From positions 1 to 24,314 of the IMG/VR virus record IMGVR_UViG_3300045999_004366: a stretch of 24,314 nucleotides of DNA. One strand, 5' to 3'. A program made the position numbers and the translations under genes. This document shows, piece by piece, positions 1 through 7,804 of this stretch. The stretch is from a virus. The notes under the pieces were generated by a model, which had not been told where the DNA came from, searched no databases, and saw nothing but the letters and a program-made list of their open reading frames with translations. Every line of letters begins with the position of its first letter. Within the stretch, counting starts at the first letter, position 1.

Positions 1-1
1 C

Positions 2-670
2 TTGCTGCCTGAACACGAAGCCTCCATCCGCGCATCGCTGATCATGGCGGGTTGGTACGCCAAGCAGAACAAGATGCGCCTGTCGTGCCATCCTGGTCCG
101 TACACTTGCATTGCCTCGCCTGATCCCCACACGGTAGAGAAGAGCGTGAAGTCTTTGGCTATGCACTCGCTCATTCCCGACATCTTGGGCTACGGTGACG
201 AGTTTGCCATCAACATCCACATGGGCGGTGTGTACGGCGACAAGCACAAGACGGCTGATCGCTTCCTGCGGGAGTTTTCCCGACTGCCCGACAGCATCAA
301 GCGGCGGCTCACCCTTGAGAACGATGACAAGCCCACGATGTGGAGCATGACTGAACTGTACACTCAAGTGGCAAAGCACTGCCCCGTGAAGTTGGTGTTG
401 GACATCCACCATCACCGCTTCTGCCATCGGGAGTCTCTGCTTGAGGCAGCAGACATGGCGTTCCGCACATGGCAGGGATTCTGTGAAGTTCCGAAGGTTC
501 ACTACTCGGAGTCCAAGGCGGGAGCGCGACCGCAAGCCCACTCGGACTACATTCGTGAAGAGATTCCTCTGCTGTCGGATACAGTAGAGTACGATGTGAT
601 GATTGAAGCCAAGGCAAAGGACTTGGCACTGCTTGAATACAGAAAGGTTCACACACCATGTTTGGTTTGA
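2..670 (+). CDS. uvsE: UV DNA damage endonuclease (UvdE/UvsE family), 5'-truncated by window edge
   Basis: UVDE enzymes are TIM-barrel, metal-dependent endonucleases that nick DNA 5' of UV photoproducts and start alternative excision repair. The visible 222 residues carry the family's metal-ligand segments in order: LSCHPGPYT (about residue 28), INIHMGGVYGDK (about 71), LENDD (about 105), DIHHHRFCH (about 134), KVHYSES (about 164) and a late AHSDYI (about 178). The family is usually about 300 residues, so roughly 80 N-terminal residues lie upstream. The TTG at base 2 is probably an internal leucine and not a start. The end overlaps the next gene by 13 nt, which suggests co-translation. Such enzymes occur in Bacillus and some phages; here it would repair phage or host DNA after sunlight damage. 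The family call is secure; the true start is not visible. Confidence 0.92.
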   Translation: MLPEHEASIRASLIMAGWYAKQNKMRLSCHPGPYTCIASPDPHTVEKSVKSLAMHSLIPDILGYGDEFAINIHMGGVYGDKHKTADRFLREFSRLPDSIKRRLTLENDDKPTMWSMTELYTQVAKHCPVKLVLDIHHHRFCHRESLLEAADMAFRTWQGFCEVPKVHYSESKAGARPQAHSDYIREEIPLLSDTVEYDVMIEAKAKDLALLEYRKVHTPCLV

Positions 671-1089
671 TTCTCGCTACCGTGCTTTTTGCTGCTCCCG
701 TTGACGGCAAGGCTGCTCCTGCTCCCCGCGTTCCCGCTCCCGTGGAGTGCTACACCGTTGACAATCTGCTTGATGCCATGTACACCGTGGAGTCTGGTCG
801 CGGAAAGAATTTGGTTGGTGACGGCGGGAAGGCGATTGGTCCTTACCAAATTTGGCGCGAGTACTGGCAGGACGCTGTGGAACACGACAAGTCCATCGGC
901 GGGAAGTACGAAGACTGCATGAACAAGGCGTATGCCGAAAAGATCATTCGTGCGTATTGGAAGCGATACGCTCCGAAGGGTGCGACCATTGAGCAGTTGG
1001 CGCGGATTCACAATGGTGGACCGAAGGGACATAAGCGTAGCGCGACCGTGAAGTATTGGAACAAGATTGTAAAGGAGATGACCAAGTGA
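658..1089 (+). CDS. Invertebrate-type (i-type/destabilase) lysozyme-like protein with N-terminal signal or anchor; putative endolysin
   Basis: This 143-aa protein probably cleaves peptidoglycan. Residues 1-17 are hydrophobic (MFGLILATVLFAAP) and look like a signal peptide or signal anchor, followed by an Ala/Pro-rich linker to residue 29. The rest follows the i-type lysozyme plan: VESGRGKNLVGDGG (E45 and D55 are candidate catalytic acids, with spacing close to the Glu/Asp pair of i-type enzymes), IGPYQIWREYWQDA (60-73), a CMNKAYAEKII helix, then the hallmark ARIHNGGPKG (from about residue 118) and YWNKI. Only two cysteines remain, whereas animal enzymes are disulfide-rich. It overlaps uvsE by 13 nt and speD by 4 nt. 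A signal-bearing endolysin could be exported by Sec without a classical holin; no holin is recognised nearby. A tail-associated lysozyme or another muramidase-like fold are alternatives. The resemblance is by motif only. Confidence 0.72.
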   Translation: MFGLILATVLFAAPVDGKAAPAPRVPAPVECYTVDNLLDAMYTVESGRGKNLVGDGGKAIGPYQIWREYWQDAVEHDKSIGGKYEDCMNKAYAEKIIRAYWKRYAPKGATIEQLARIHNGGPKGHKRSATVKYWNKIVKEMTK

Positions 1090-1481
1090 GCAAGCCATTC
1101 GGATATTCGTATTACCTTGATATGTACAACTGCCGCATCGGTGCAGCCGATGACTTGGAACTGCACTACCGCTTTCTTGAGCGCGTTGTGGACAAGATCG
1201 GCATGACCCGCATGAGTCAGCCTTTCGTGATCCATGCTCCCACCCACAACGGCGTGGAGGTGTACCCCAACAAGACAGGGGTGAGCGGTTGGGTTCCGCT
1301 TATTGAAAGCGGCATTCAGATTCACTCCATTGAACCCACCCACTTCATCACGCTTGATGTGTATTCGTGCAACAAGTTTGACAAGCAGATCATTCTTGAC
1401 TACGCACGGGAGTGCTTTGGCTTTGTAGGACACGAAGAGAACTTCTTTGAGCGCGGCAGGTTCTACGGCGATATTCCATGA
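1086..1481 (+). CDS. speD: S-adenosylmethionine decarboxylase proenzyme (SpeD/SpeH-like)
   Basis: AdoMet decarboxylase self-cleaves to make a pyruvoyl group and then produces decarboxylated AdoMet, the aminopropyl donor for spermidine. The GTG start at 1086 is chosen because AAGGAG (1073-1078) precedes it at good spacing and it overlaps the lysozyme stop; this gives 131 aa, the usual size of the short bacterial/archaeal form. The key residues keep the spacing of the Thermotoga enzyme: cleavage Glu74-Ser75 in LIESGIQIH, His80 (+5, as His68) and Cys95 (+20, as Cys83) in TLDVYSC. Autoprocessing should yield a roughly 74-residue beta and 57-residue alpha chain. speD homologues are known as auxiliary genes in marine cyanophages. 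Its place directly before DNA methyltransferase genes, which also use AdoMet, is notable. The family call rests on the three exactly spaced catalytic residues. Confidence 0.86.
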   Translation: MSKPFGYSYYLDMYNCRIGAADDLELHYRFLERVVDKIGMTRMSQPFVIHAPTHNGVEVYPNKTGVSGWVPLIESGIQIHSIEPTHFITLDVYSCNKFDKQIILDYARECFGFVGHEENFFERGRFYGDIP

Positions 1482-2434
1482 CCAACCACCAACCACACTA
1501 TCGCATCATCACGGGCGACTGCATTACGGGCATGAAGACTCTGCCTGACGGCATCGTACATACTTGCATCACATCCCCGCCGTACTTTGGACTCCGCGAC
1601 TACGGTGGCGGGGACAGCGAGATCGGGCAGGAGGACACCGTTGACGGCTATGTGCAGAAGATGACCGAAGTGTTCCGCGAGGTGCGCCGCATCCTGCGCG
1701 ATGACGGTACGCTGTGGCTGAACCTTGGCGACTCGTACATGAGCGCAAAGAACTGCGCCCCGCCCCCGCAGACGCAAGGCGGTCAGCGCGGAATGCCTTC
1801 AGACTTTGTTCCTGCGAACCGCAAGGATCAGAAGGGGCTGAAGACAAAGGACTTGATCGGCATTCCGTGGCGCGTGGCGTTTGCGCTGCAAGCAGACGGG
1901 TGGTATCTGCGGCAGGATATCATTTGGAACAAGCCTAATCCCATGCCCGAGAGCGTGGAAGACCGCTGCACGAAAGCGCATGAGTACATCTTCCTTCTGT
2001 CCAAGAAGCCGAAGTATTACTACGATCACGAAGCGGTCAAGGAACCCGCTCGTAACTGGGGAACCCGCGACCGCTCCGAGATGCGTGACGGAACCACCGA
2101 TCCCAAACTAAAGCACCACGGGCTACAGGGCAAGGAATGGGAAGATAATCCCATGAAGAACAAGCGGTCGGTGTGGACGGTGAACGCCAAGGGCTACAAG
2201 GGCGCACACTTTGCGGTGTATCCCGAAGACCTGATCGTGCCGTGTGTGCTTGCAGGATGCCCCAAGGACGGCACGGTGTTTGATCCGTTCACAGGCAGCG
2301 GCACCACTGCTGTTGTGGCACTGAAGAACGGACGCAACTACATCGGGACTGAATTGAATTCTGAATATGTGAAGATTGCGGAAGAGCGGATTAAAGAATC
2401 CGTTCCACAAACCCTAGAAGGAATTCTGAAGTAA
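1478..2434 (+). CDS. DNA methyltransferase, beta-type motif order (N4-cytosine or N6-adenine)
   Basis: This is an AdoMet-dependent DNA amino-methyltransferase of 318 aa. The catalytic motif IV, TSPPYF (residues 32-37), comes first, and the AdoMet-binding motif I, FDPFTGSGTT (268-277), comes last, followed by GTELN (motif II region) and AEERI. This IV-before-I order defines the beta class. SPPY, as opposed to DPPY, is often seen in N4-cytosine enzymes, although some N6-adenine enzymes share it. The central 90-250 region would hold the target-recognition domain. The ATG overlaps the speD stop (ATGA) and the stop overlaps the next start (TAATG), so the block is translationally coupled. It may protect phage DNA from host restriction or pair with the neighbouring nuclease-like protein. 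The target sequence cannot be read from the protein. Confidence 0.9.
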   Translation: MTNHQPHYRIITGDCITGMKTLPDGIVHTCITSPPYFGLRDYGGGDSEIGQEDTVDGYVQKMTEVFREVRRILRDDGTLWLNLGDSYMSAKNCAPPPQTQGGQRGMPSDFVPANRKDQKGLKTKDLIGIPWRVAFALQADGWYLRQDIIWNKPNPMPESVEDRCTKAHEYIFLLSKKPKYYYDHEAVKEPARNWGTRDRSEMRDGTTDPKLKHHGLQGKEWEDNPMKNKRSVWTVNAKGYKGAHFAVYPEDLIVPCVLAGCPKDGTVFDPFTGSGTTAVVALKNGRNYIGTELNSEYVKIAEERIKESVPQTLEGILK

Positions 2435-3039
2435 TGTCTCCCGAACTGAAGCAATTTATTCTTGATCGCGCACTTGGAAAGACCACCATAGGTCTTGATC
2501 CTATGTGCGAGGAATTGTTTCAGATGTACATGAGTGATCCCAATTCCTCAACCCTTCGTGAGGCTGTTACTGTTCTTGTGGCTGGTTATGATCCTGTTGC
2601 AGGCAAGCATGGGCGGGACGCAATAGATCCTGCTAACGGAAATCCCAAAGAGGCTAAACCGAAGTCCTACACAGGAAAACCAACGAACGGCAGCGGATGC
2701 TTCAACGACTACACTCGCTCTCGTCTTGAAAAAGACGCGAAAGAAGGTCTTGATATTTTGCACTCGCTTTTCATCAAGGATAGGCTTGCGTATGTGGTGG
2801 AATTTAGTATCATGGCTGTCTACGAAAAACTAGACAATCAGATACGAGTGAACTGCGAAGAGAAAAATCAGAAATATGTACGCACGGCTGCGTGGGCATA
2901 TTCCGATTGGATACACCACCCAACGATGCGTATACACTACATTGATTGGCAACTGCTACACGCGAATCCGCGCTGTATCAACGGGCAGATGTACAAGGCT
3001 TTCATGGGTCAGCAGATGATGAGCGGATACACTGCATGA
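2434..3039 (+). CDS. Unknown protein with a possible PD-(D/E)XK nuclease-like core
   Basis: I do not recognise this 201-aa protein as a named family. A central stretch has the spacing of a PD-(D/E)XK active site: GRDAID (Asp62, Asp65), then a short glycine-containing turn, then EAK (Glu73-x-Lys75), followed by an aromatic/glycine segment and FNDYT (90-94). The rest is largely helical, with a Trp/His-rich end (DWIHHP, 158-163; YIDW, 169-172). It sits between two DNA methyltransferase genes, joined to both by TAATG and ATGA overlaps, which fits a restriction-type nuclease. That is inference from context and a short motif. It could equally be a non-enzymatic phage protein, a recombination nuclease or an accessory to the methyltransferases. 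The gene itself is well supported by its coding overlaps and lack of a competing frame. Confidence 0.5.
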   Translation: MSPELKQFILDRALGKTTIGLDPMCEELFQMYMSDPNSSTLREAVTVLVAGYDPVAGKHGRDAIDPANGNPKEAKPKSYTGKPTNGSGCFNDYTRSRLEKDAKEGLDILHSLFIKDRLAYVVEFSIMAVYEKLDNQIRVNCEEKNQKYVRTAAWAYSDWIHHPTMRIHYIDWQLLHANPRCINGQMYKAFMGQQMMSGYTA

Positions 3040-4031
3040 TACAGAATTTCCTGAACAAGCGGCATTCCACGCGGGCTTTGTCTGACGAGGAATTTAACAG
3101 CATTCTTCCTCAACTTGCGGTTGAATTGTCTGCTGTTGATTTCGTTCCGCGCTTCACGGAAGAAGAACTCCGAAAAGATTGGGATAGGCTACGGCTGTGG
3201 TCAGCAAATGGAACCCACATCAGCAGCACCTCTAGGGCAGGAATGAAGTTGTGTGAGCATTTTTTTCCGAACTTTTGGGATATAGAGGACAGCAAGGGCA
3301 ATTCGTTTCGCAAACTGTGGGCAGATCCGCAGTTGCTTGAAAAGGTTCTGCGTTGGAACAGAAAATCCCATTCAACTCCGTATCTCTCCGAACTGCGGCG
3401 CGGAGTGTATTTCTGCGGAGGTCTTTGCAAGTCCACAATGTATCGTCCTCAGATTGCCCGACTTGTCACCAAAGGATGCGGCAGAGTTCTTGATCCGTGC
3501 ATGGGATGGGGCGGGAGATTGCTTGGGAGCGTTGCTAGTGGAGCCGAGTATGTGGGATTTGATCCGAACACGGAAACATTCCGTCATCTGAATGAACTGG
3601 TTGAGTTTTTGGGAATACAGCACAAGGTTAGACTGATCTGCGATGATGCCATGAACATGGACTCATACGATTTGGGTAAGTTTGATGTGGTGCTGACCTC
3701 GCCTCCTTACTTTGATCTTGAGGTGTATTCTCACGAAACCACACAGTCGGTTGCGTCTCGTACAACCTATGAAGCATGGAACAACGGATTCCTTGCACCA
3801 CTCATACAGAAATCGGTTGCACATCTAAATGAGAACGGAAAGTCTTGTTGGAATGTGGCAAAAGTGAAGAACCACGATATGTGGGAAAGCGTGGAAACCG
3901 CCCACGCCGATCTTGGATTTGCAGCAATAAAAGAATACGGAGTTTCTTCATCGGCAAGACAAGTGAATCAGAGTGCTAGTAAAAACAAAAAGACGGTTGA
4001 TCGGACAGTTGTATATTCAAGAAAGGATTAA
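3036..4031 (+). CDS. Class I AdoMet-dependent DNA methyltransferase (motif I before motif IV)
   Basis: This is a second putative DNA amino-methyltransferase, 331 aa from the ATG at 3036, which overlaps the upstream TGA; an in-frame TTG at 2946 lies inside the preceding gene and is rejected. The AdoMet-binding loop is VLDPCMGWGGRLLG (151-164), the acidic strand-end is VGFDPN (173-178), and the catalytic motif TSPPYF is at 221-226. The order I then IV differs from the methyltransferase at 1478, so the two are not a recent duplication. Residues 1-140 are an extra helical N-terminal part (EEELRKDWDRLRLW, 42-55) whose role I cannot name; it might read DNA or bind the neighbouring protein. An RNA or protein substrate is less likely but cannot be excluded. 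Confidence 0.8.
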   Translation: MIQNFLNKRHSTRALSDEEFNSILPQLAVELSAVDFVPRFTEEELRKDWDRLRLWSANGTHISSTSRAGMKLCEHFFPNFWDIEDSKGNSFRKLWADPQLLEKVLRWNRKSHSTPYLSELRRGVYFCGGLCKSTMYRPQIARLVTKGCGRVLDPCMGWGGRLLGSVASGAEYVGFDPNTETFRHLNELVEFLGIQHKVRLICDDAMNMDSYDLGKFDVVLTSPPYFDLEVYSHETTQSVASRTTYEAWNNGFLAPLIQKSVAHLNENGKSCWNVAKVKNHDMWESVETAHADLGFAAIKEYGVSSSARQVNQSASKNKKTVDRTVVYSRKD

Positions 4032-4032
4032 C

Positions 4033-4296
4033 ATGAGCAATTTCAAGCCTATTGGAAAATGGATTTGGGTGCAGTCGCACCTTGGCGGTCAGAAGGAAAC
4101 CGAAGCAGGCATCATCTACAATGAAGTAGTCAAAACCCAGTACATTTGGGGTACGGTTGCCGCAATCGGTGATAAGATAACGGAAGACATCAAGGTTGGA
4201 GACAAGGTTCTGTGGGATCGCACCAAGAACCAAGGTCAGGGACATGATGGCAGGGACATGGTTCATCAGGACTGGATTGCACTCGTTGAGCGTTAA
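4033..4296 (+). CDS. groES: GroES-like co-chaperonin (Cpn10 fold)
   Basis: This 87-aa protein would cap the host GroEL ring and help fold phage virion proteins, as T4 gp31 and the GroES proteins of several marine phages do. It begins FKPIGKWIWV (the Cpn10 first strand), then has a mobile-loop-like segment ending in ETEAGIIYN (about 20-28, comparable with the SAGGIVL loop of GroES that binds GroEL). This is followed by WGTVAAIGDK (the G-x-V-x-A-x-G strand) and VGDKVLW (the conserved GD turn). The length is close to the usual 95 residues. The start at 4033 follows AAAGGA (4022-4027), one base after the methyltransferase stop; a longer reading from an upstream TTG inside that gene is unlikely. 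The fold call is good, but GroEL partnership is inferred. Confidence 0.78.
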   Translation: MSNFKPIGKWIWVQSHLGGQKETEAGIIYNEVVKTQYIWGTVAAIGDKITEDIKVGDKVLWDRTKNQGQGHDGRDMVHQDWIALVER

Positions 4297-4304
4297 GGAG
4301 CATC

Positions 4305-6857
4305 GTGGACTTCTACACTTCCGTTGATATTCGTGGCAAGAACATCCTGTATCGTGGATGGAAGAACGGGCAGAGACAGCATCTCCGCATCCCGTTCTGC
4401 CCCACGCTCTACATCCCGTCCAAGGACGAGGGAGAGTTCACCACCATCAACGGCAAGCCCGTGCAGCCCATTCAGTTTGACGGCATCGGGGAAGCCCGCG
4501 AGTTCATTGACCGTTTCAAGGATGTCTCCAACTACGACATCTACGGAAACACTAACTTTGTGTACCAGTACCTTTACAAGGAGTTTCCCAATGAAGTTGA
4601 TTATGACTTCAGCAGCCTCCGCATAGCAAACTTGGACATTGAGACATCGTGTGACGGCGGTTTTCCCACGCCATCCGCTCCTACCGAGCGGGTCATTGCA
4701 ATCACGATCTCAATGGGCGACAAGACCTATGTGCTAGGCTTGGGAGACTTTCATATTGACGGCGAGGGAGTTTCCTGCATTCCTTATGATGACGAGCAAG
4801 AACTGCTTGCAGGGTTCATTGAACTGTGGAGGTTCCTTGATCCCGACATCGTGACAGGGTGGAACATCCGCTTCTTTGATATTCCGTACCTTGTGGCGCG
4901 GATGAACTACCTTGAAGAAGGATGGGGGAACTCCCTCTCGCCGTGGGGCAAACTCCGCGAGACTGTGGTGAATCGCATGGGACGCGACCAGACCGCGTAT
5001 GTAATCAGCGGCGTTGCCACGCTTGACTACTTTGAACTGTATCAGACTTTCACCTATGTGAAGCAGGAGTCCTACTCCCTCAATCACATTTCCAAGGTGG
5101 AGTTGGGCGAAGAGAAACTGTCGTATGCGGAATACGAAACCATTCAGGAGTTCTACACACAGAACTTTCAGAAGTTCATGGAGTATAACTTCCAAGATGT
5201 GCGGCTTGTTGATCGCCTTGAATCCAAACTGAAACTCATGGAACTGGCGGTGGCGTTGGCGTATTCGGCTCGGGTGAACTTTGAGGATGTGTTCTCGCAA
5301 GTTCGCACATGGGATGCCATCATCCACCACCACCTGATGAGCAAGGGCATGGTGATCCCGCAGAAGACCGAACACAAGAAAGATGATCAATACGCGGGTG
5401 CGTATGTGAAAGATCCGCTTGTGGGCAAGCACGATTGGGTGGTGAGTTTTGACTTGAACTCGCTGTATCCTCACCTCATCATGCAGTACAACATCTCTCC
5501 CGAGACAAAGCACCCCAATCCCGTATGGCGGCGTGGAGCCATTTCTCCCGAGTCCATGTTGGCACGGAATCGCGGCGAGACTGTAAAGCAGTTCATTGAC
5601 CCTGCCGAATATCTGAACTCTGCAAAGGCAGAAGGCGTGAGCGTGGCAGCGAACGGTGTTGCGTTTGTGCGTGATCGCCAAGGCTTCCTGCCTGAACTCA
5701 TGGAGAAGATGTACGCAGAACGCAAGCACTACAAGGGGCTGATGATTGCTGCACAGAAGCGGTTGGTGGACTTGGACAAGAATGCGCCAGCCGAAGAGCG
5801 GCGCAAGATTGAGTACGAGATTTCCAAGTACCACAACTTTCAGTTGGTGCGAAAGATTCAGTTGAACTCCGCATACGGTGCAATCGGCAATCAATACTTC
5901 CGATTCTTTGATGTGGCACTTGCCGAAGCCATCACACTGTCGGGGCAGTTGAGCATCCAATGGATCGGTGACGCTCTGAACAAGTTTCTCAATCGCGTCC
6001 TCAAGACCGAGGGTGAGGACTATGTGATTGCGTCCGACACCGACTCTGTTTACTTGAGACTTGGCAAGGTGGTGCAGTCGTCCTTCAAGGGCGAGGCTGA
6101 TACGCAACGGGTGGTGGACTTCTTGGACAAGTTCTGTGAGCGGGTGATTCAGCCACAGATTGAAAAGGAGTTCGCCACCCTTGCGGACTGCACCAATGCC
6201 TACGCAAACAAGATGGCAATGGGACGCGAAGTGATTGCGGAGAAGGGCGTGTGGACGGCGAAGAAGCGGTATATGCTGTCCGTGTGGGATGCCGAAGGCG
6301 TTCGCTACAAGACTCCGAAGTTCAAGATCATGGGCATGGAAACAGCGCGTTCATCCACTCCTGCCTATGTCCGCAAGTCTCTGAAGACTGCCATTGAGAT
6401 GGTGCTGATGCAGGACGAAGCCACGCTTCAGGAGTTTGTCCGCAAGACTGAACGAGACTTCAAGTCCTTGCCCGTGGAGGAAGTCGCCTCTCCCCGATCC
6501 GTGAACGGCATGGAGGAATACTCTTCACCGCTTACCATCTACAAGAAGGGTACGCCCATCGCGGTAAAGTCTGCCCTGCTCCACAACTCGCTTGTAAAAA
6601 AGATGGGCTTGAGCAAGAAGTACCGCACCATCGGTGAGGGCGAGAAAATGAAGTTCATCTATCTGAAGACTCCTAACCCCATTCACGAAGGTGTGATCGG
6701 TTTCCCCGTCACCATGCCGAAGGAGTTTGATCTTCAGAAATACATTGACTACGATACTCAATTCAAAAAGACTTTCCTTGAGCCTCTACGCGCCATCACC
6801 GATGCGGTGGGGTGGAGTCCCGAGGAAAGAAATACTCTTGAGTCCCTGTTTGCTTGA
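4305..6857 (+). CDS. 43: Family B DNA polymerase with 3'-5' exonuclease, T4 gp43-like
   Basis: This is the replicative DNA polymerase, 850 aa against 898 for T4 gp43. The exonuclease acidic pair is D111 and E113 in NLDIETS, nearly the same numbering as T4 D112/E114; a second exonuclease segment is GWNIRFFDIPYL. Polymerase motif A is SFDLNSLYPHL with catalytic D383, motif B is IQLNSAYGAIGNQYF, and motif C is SDTDSVYL with D578 and D580. The sequence is uninterrupted, with no intein. Translation starts at GTG 4305, supported by AAGGAG at 4295-4300 with a 4-nt gap. No beta-clamp or clamp-loader genes (T4 45, 44, 62) are in the window. A 43-nt gap after the stop carries a possible promoter motif. 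All catalytic residues are present, so it should be active. Confidence 0.97.
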   Translation: MDFYTSVDIRGKNILYRGWKNGQRQHLRIPFCPTLYIPSKDEGEFTTINGKPVQPIQFDGIGEAREFIDRFKDVSNYDIYGNTNFVYQYLYKEFPNEVDYDFSSLRIANLDIETSCDGGFPTPSAPTERVIAITISMGDKTYVLGLGDFHIDGEGVSCIPYDDEQELLAGFIELWRFLDPDIVTGWNIRFFDIPYLVARMNYLEEGWGNSLSPWGKLRETVVNRMGRDQTAYVISGVATLDYFELYQTFTYVKQESYSLNHISKVELGEEKLSYAEYETIQEFYTQNFQKFMEYNFQDVRLVDRLESKLKLMELAVALAYSARVNFEDVFSQVRTWDAIIHHHLMSKGMVIPQKTEHKKDDQYAGAYVKDPLVGKHDWVVSFDLNSLYPHLIMQYNISPETKHPNPVWRRGAISPESMLARNRGETVKQFIDPAEYLNSAKAEGVSVAANGVAFVRDRQGFLPELMEKMYAERKHYKGLMIAAQKRLVDLDKNAPAEERRKIEYEISKYHNFQLVRKIQLNSAYGAIGNQYFRFFDVALAEAITLSGQLSIQWIGDALNKFLNRVLKTEGEDYVIASDTDSVYLRLGKVVQSSFKGEADTQRVVDFLDKFCERVIQPQIEKEFATLADCTNAYANKMAMGREVIAEKGVWTAKKRYMLSVWDAEGVRYKTPKFKIMGMETARSSTPAYVRKSLKTAIEMVLMQDEATLQEFVRKTERDFKSLPVEEVASPRSVNGMEEYSSPLTIYKKGTPIAVKSALLHNSLVKKMGLSKKYRTIGEGEKMKFIYLKTPNPIHEGVIGFPVTMPKEFDLQKYIDYDTQFKKTFLEPLRAITDAVGWSPEERNTLESLFA

Positions 6858-6865
6858 CCTCCTCC

Positions 6866-6872
6866 CTACATA
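6866..6872 (+). promoter_or_regulatory. CTACATA motif before the Sm-like gene
   Basis: CTACATA lies in the 43-nt gap after the polymerase gene, 28 nt before ATG 6901. The same 7-mer is at exactly 28 nt before nrdJ and 24 nt before the minus-strand gene. TACATA could serve as a -10 element. A TTTGCTTGA stretch (6849-6857) just upstream resembles the T4 middle-promoter MotA box, but it lies partly in the polymerase codons and is not shared by the other two sites. Confidence 0.45.
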
Positions 6873-6900
6873 CAGTAACCCCCTAACAAAAGGATTCATT

Positions 6901-7230
6901 ATGGCTACAAAGATCGTGAAGGTTCAGACTGGCGAAGAACTCATTGCTTCCGTGACCGAGAATTTTGAGGGCGACAAGGTTGTGTCGTACACTCTCAAGA
7001 ATCCGTGCATGGTTGTTCCCATGCCCACGAAGGGCGGCGGTGCAAATATTGCTGTCGTGCCGTGGATGGCATCGGTGAAGGAGCAGAAAATGACGGTTCC
7101 TGCTTCCTATGTGATGTTCACCGCCGAGCCTGCAACCGATCTTGCAAACGAGTTTAATGGTGCATTCAGCGGCATCGTGGTTCCGAGTGTTGTTCCCACC
7201 GCAGCAGGACTCAAACTCGTAAAGGAATAA
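6901..7230 (+). CDS. Small phage protein, possibly Sm-like fold
   Basis: This 109-aa protein starts at the ATG after AAAGGA (6889-6894). It opens with KIVKVQTGEELIASVTE, a strand-turn-strand pattern typical of small beta-barrels, then YTLKNPCMVV (about 30-39), VVPWMASV (54-61) and a C-terminal FSGIVVPSV. T4-like cyanophages carry proteins with the same outline (a TGEE start, LKNP, then WM), often described as Sm/LSM-like, so RNA binding is possible but not shown. It follows the polymerase gene, as the translational repressor regA follows gene 43 in T4, but I see no sequence likeness to RegA. It is preceded by the CTACATA motif and may begin a new transcript. Confidence 0.6.
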   Translation: MATKIVKVQTGEELIASVTENFEGDKVVSYTLKNPCMVVPMPTKGGGANIAVVPWMASVKEQKMTVPASYVMFTAEPATDLANEFNGAFSGIVVPSVVPTAAGLKLVKE

Positions 7231-7231
7231 C

Positions 7232-7804
7232 ATGAATCATTTCTATCAAGACTCAAAGTTTGGAGAGGACTATTTCACATACCCAAATCTGTACCGAGAA
7301 TTTGTGCAGATTCTGCAAAATGGTTCATCATTTGTTGAAATAGGATCATGGAAAGGACGAAGCATATCGTTTTTTGCTGTTGAGGCTATCAATGCTGAAA
7401 AGAACATAAAGTGTTTTTGCGTTGATACATGGAGAGGTTCTGCTGAACACGCACAAGAAGTCAATGTGGTGAATGATACACTTCATTCTCTGTTTCTCAA
7501 TAATGTAGAACCAGTGGCGCATTTCATCACTCCGATCAGAAAGCCATCCGTAGAGGCTGCTGCTGATTTTCAGGACGAATCTGTTGACATTGTTTTTATA
7601 GATGGTGACCATGACTATCAACCAGTCAAAGATGACATCGCCGCATGGATTCCAAAAGTTAAAAACGGCGGACTGATCACTGGACACGACTATCTGCTCC
7701 CGTCCGTGAAGAAAGCGGTTGACGAAATTTTTGGTGACGCAGTTATTTTCCGCAATCCGATGGAGAATTGCTGGATAGTACGAGTTCAAGTAGAAAACAC
7801 CTGA
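7232..7804 (+). CDS. Class I AdoMet-dependent methyltransferase, Methyltransf_24-like
   Basis: This 190-aa protein looks like a small-molecule or sugar O-methyltransferase, not a DNA methylase. FVEIGSWKGRSISF (34-47) is a glycine-poor motif I of the Methyltransf_24 type, CVDTW (63-67) is the acidic strand, and VFIDGDHDY (121-129) followed by DIAAWIPKVKNGGLITGHDY is the metal/AdoMet-side signature of that family. No DPPY or SPPY motif is present. It begins two bases after the preceding stop behind AAAGGA, and overlaps the next small gene by one base. Its codons are visibly more A/T-rich than the flanking replication genes, which hints at separate acquisition. With Gmd nearby it might modify a surface sugar, but the substrate is unknown. 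Confidence 0.75.
   Translation: MNHFYQDSKFGEDYFTYPNLYREFVQILQNGSSFVEIGSWKGRSISFFAVEAINAEKNIKCFCVDTWRGSAEHAQEVNVVNDTLHSLFLNNVEPVAHFITPIRKPSVEAAADFQDESVDIVFIDGDHDYQPVKDDIAAWIPKVKNGGLITGHDYLLPSVKKAVDEIFGDAVIFRNPMENCWIVRVQVENT

Noticed and set aside
1056-1085. Upstream TTG start for speD
   Set aside because: It would add residues from inside the lysozyme gene; GTG 1086 has AAGGAG at good spacing and the genome's usual overlap style.
2946-3035. Upstream TTG start for the second DNA methyltransferase
   Set aside because: It would overlap the preceding gene by about 90 nt; ATG 3036 makes the usual ATGA junction.
4734-6107. A 457-codon open frame on the minus strand
   Set aside because: It lies wholly inside the DNA polymerase gene, whose catalytic motifs are intact; it is a codon-bias shadow with no ribosome site or recognisable domain.
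4305-6857. Possible intein or split in the polymerase
   Set aside because: Exonuclease and polymerase motifs are spaced as in T4 gp43 and the length is slightly shorter; no intein blocks seen.
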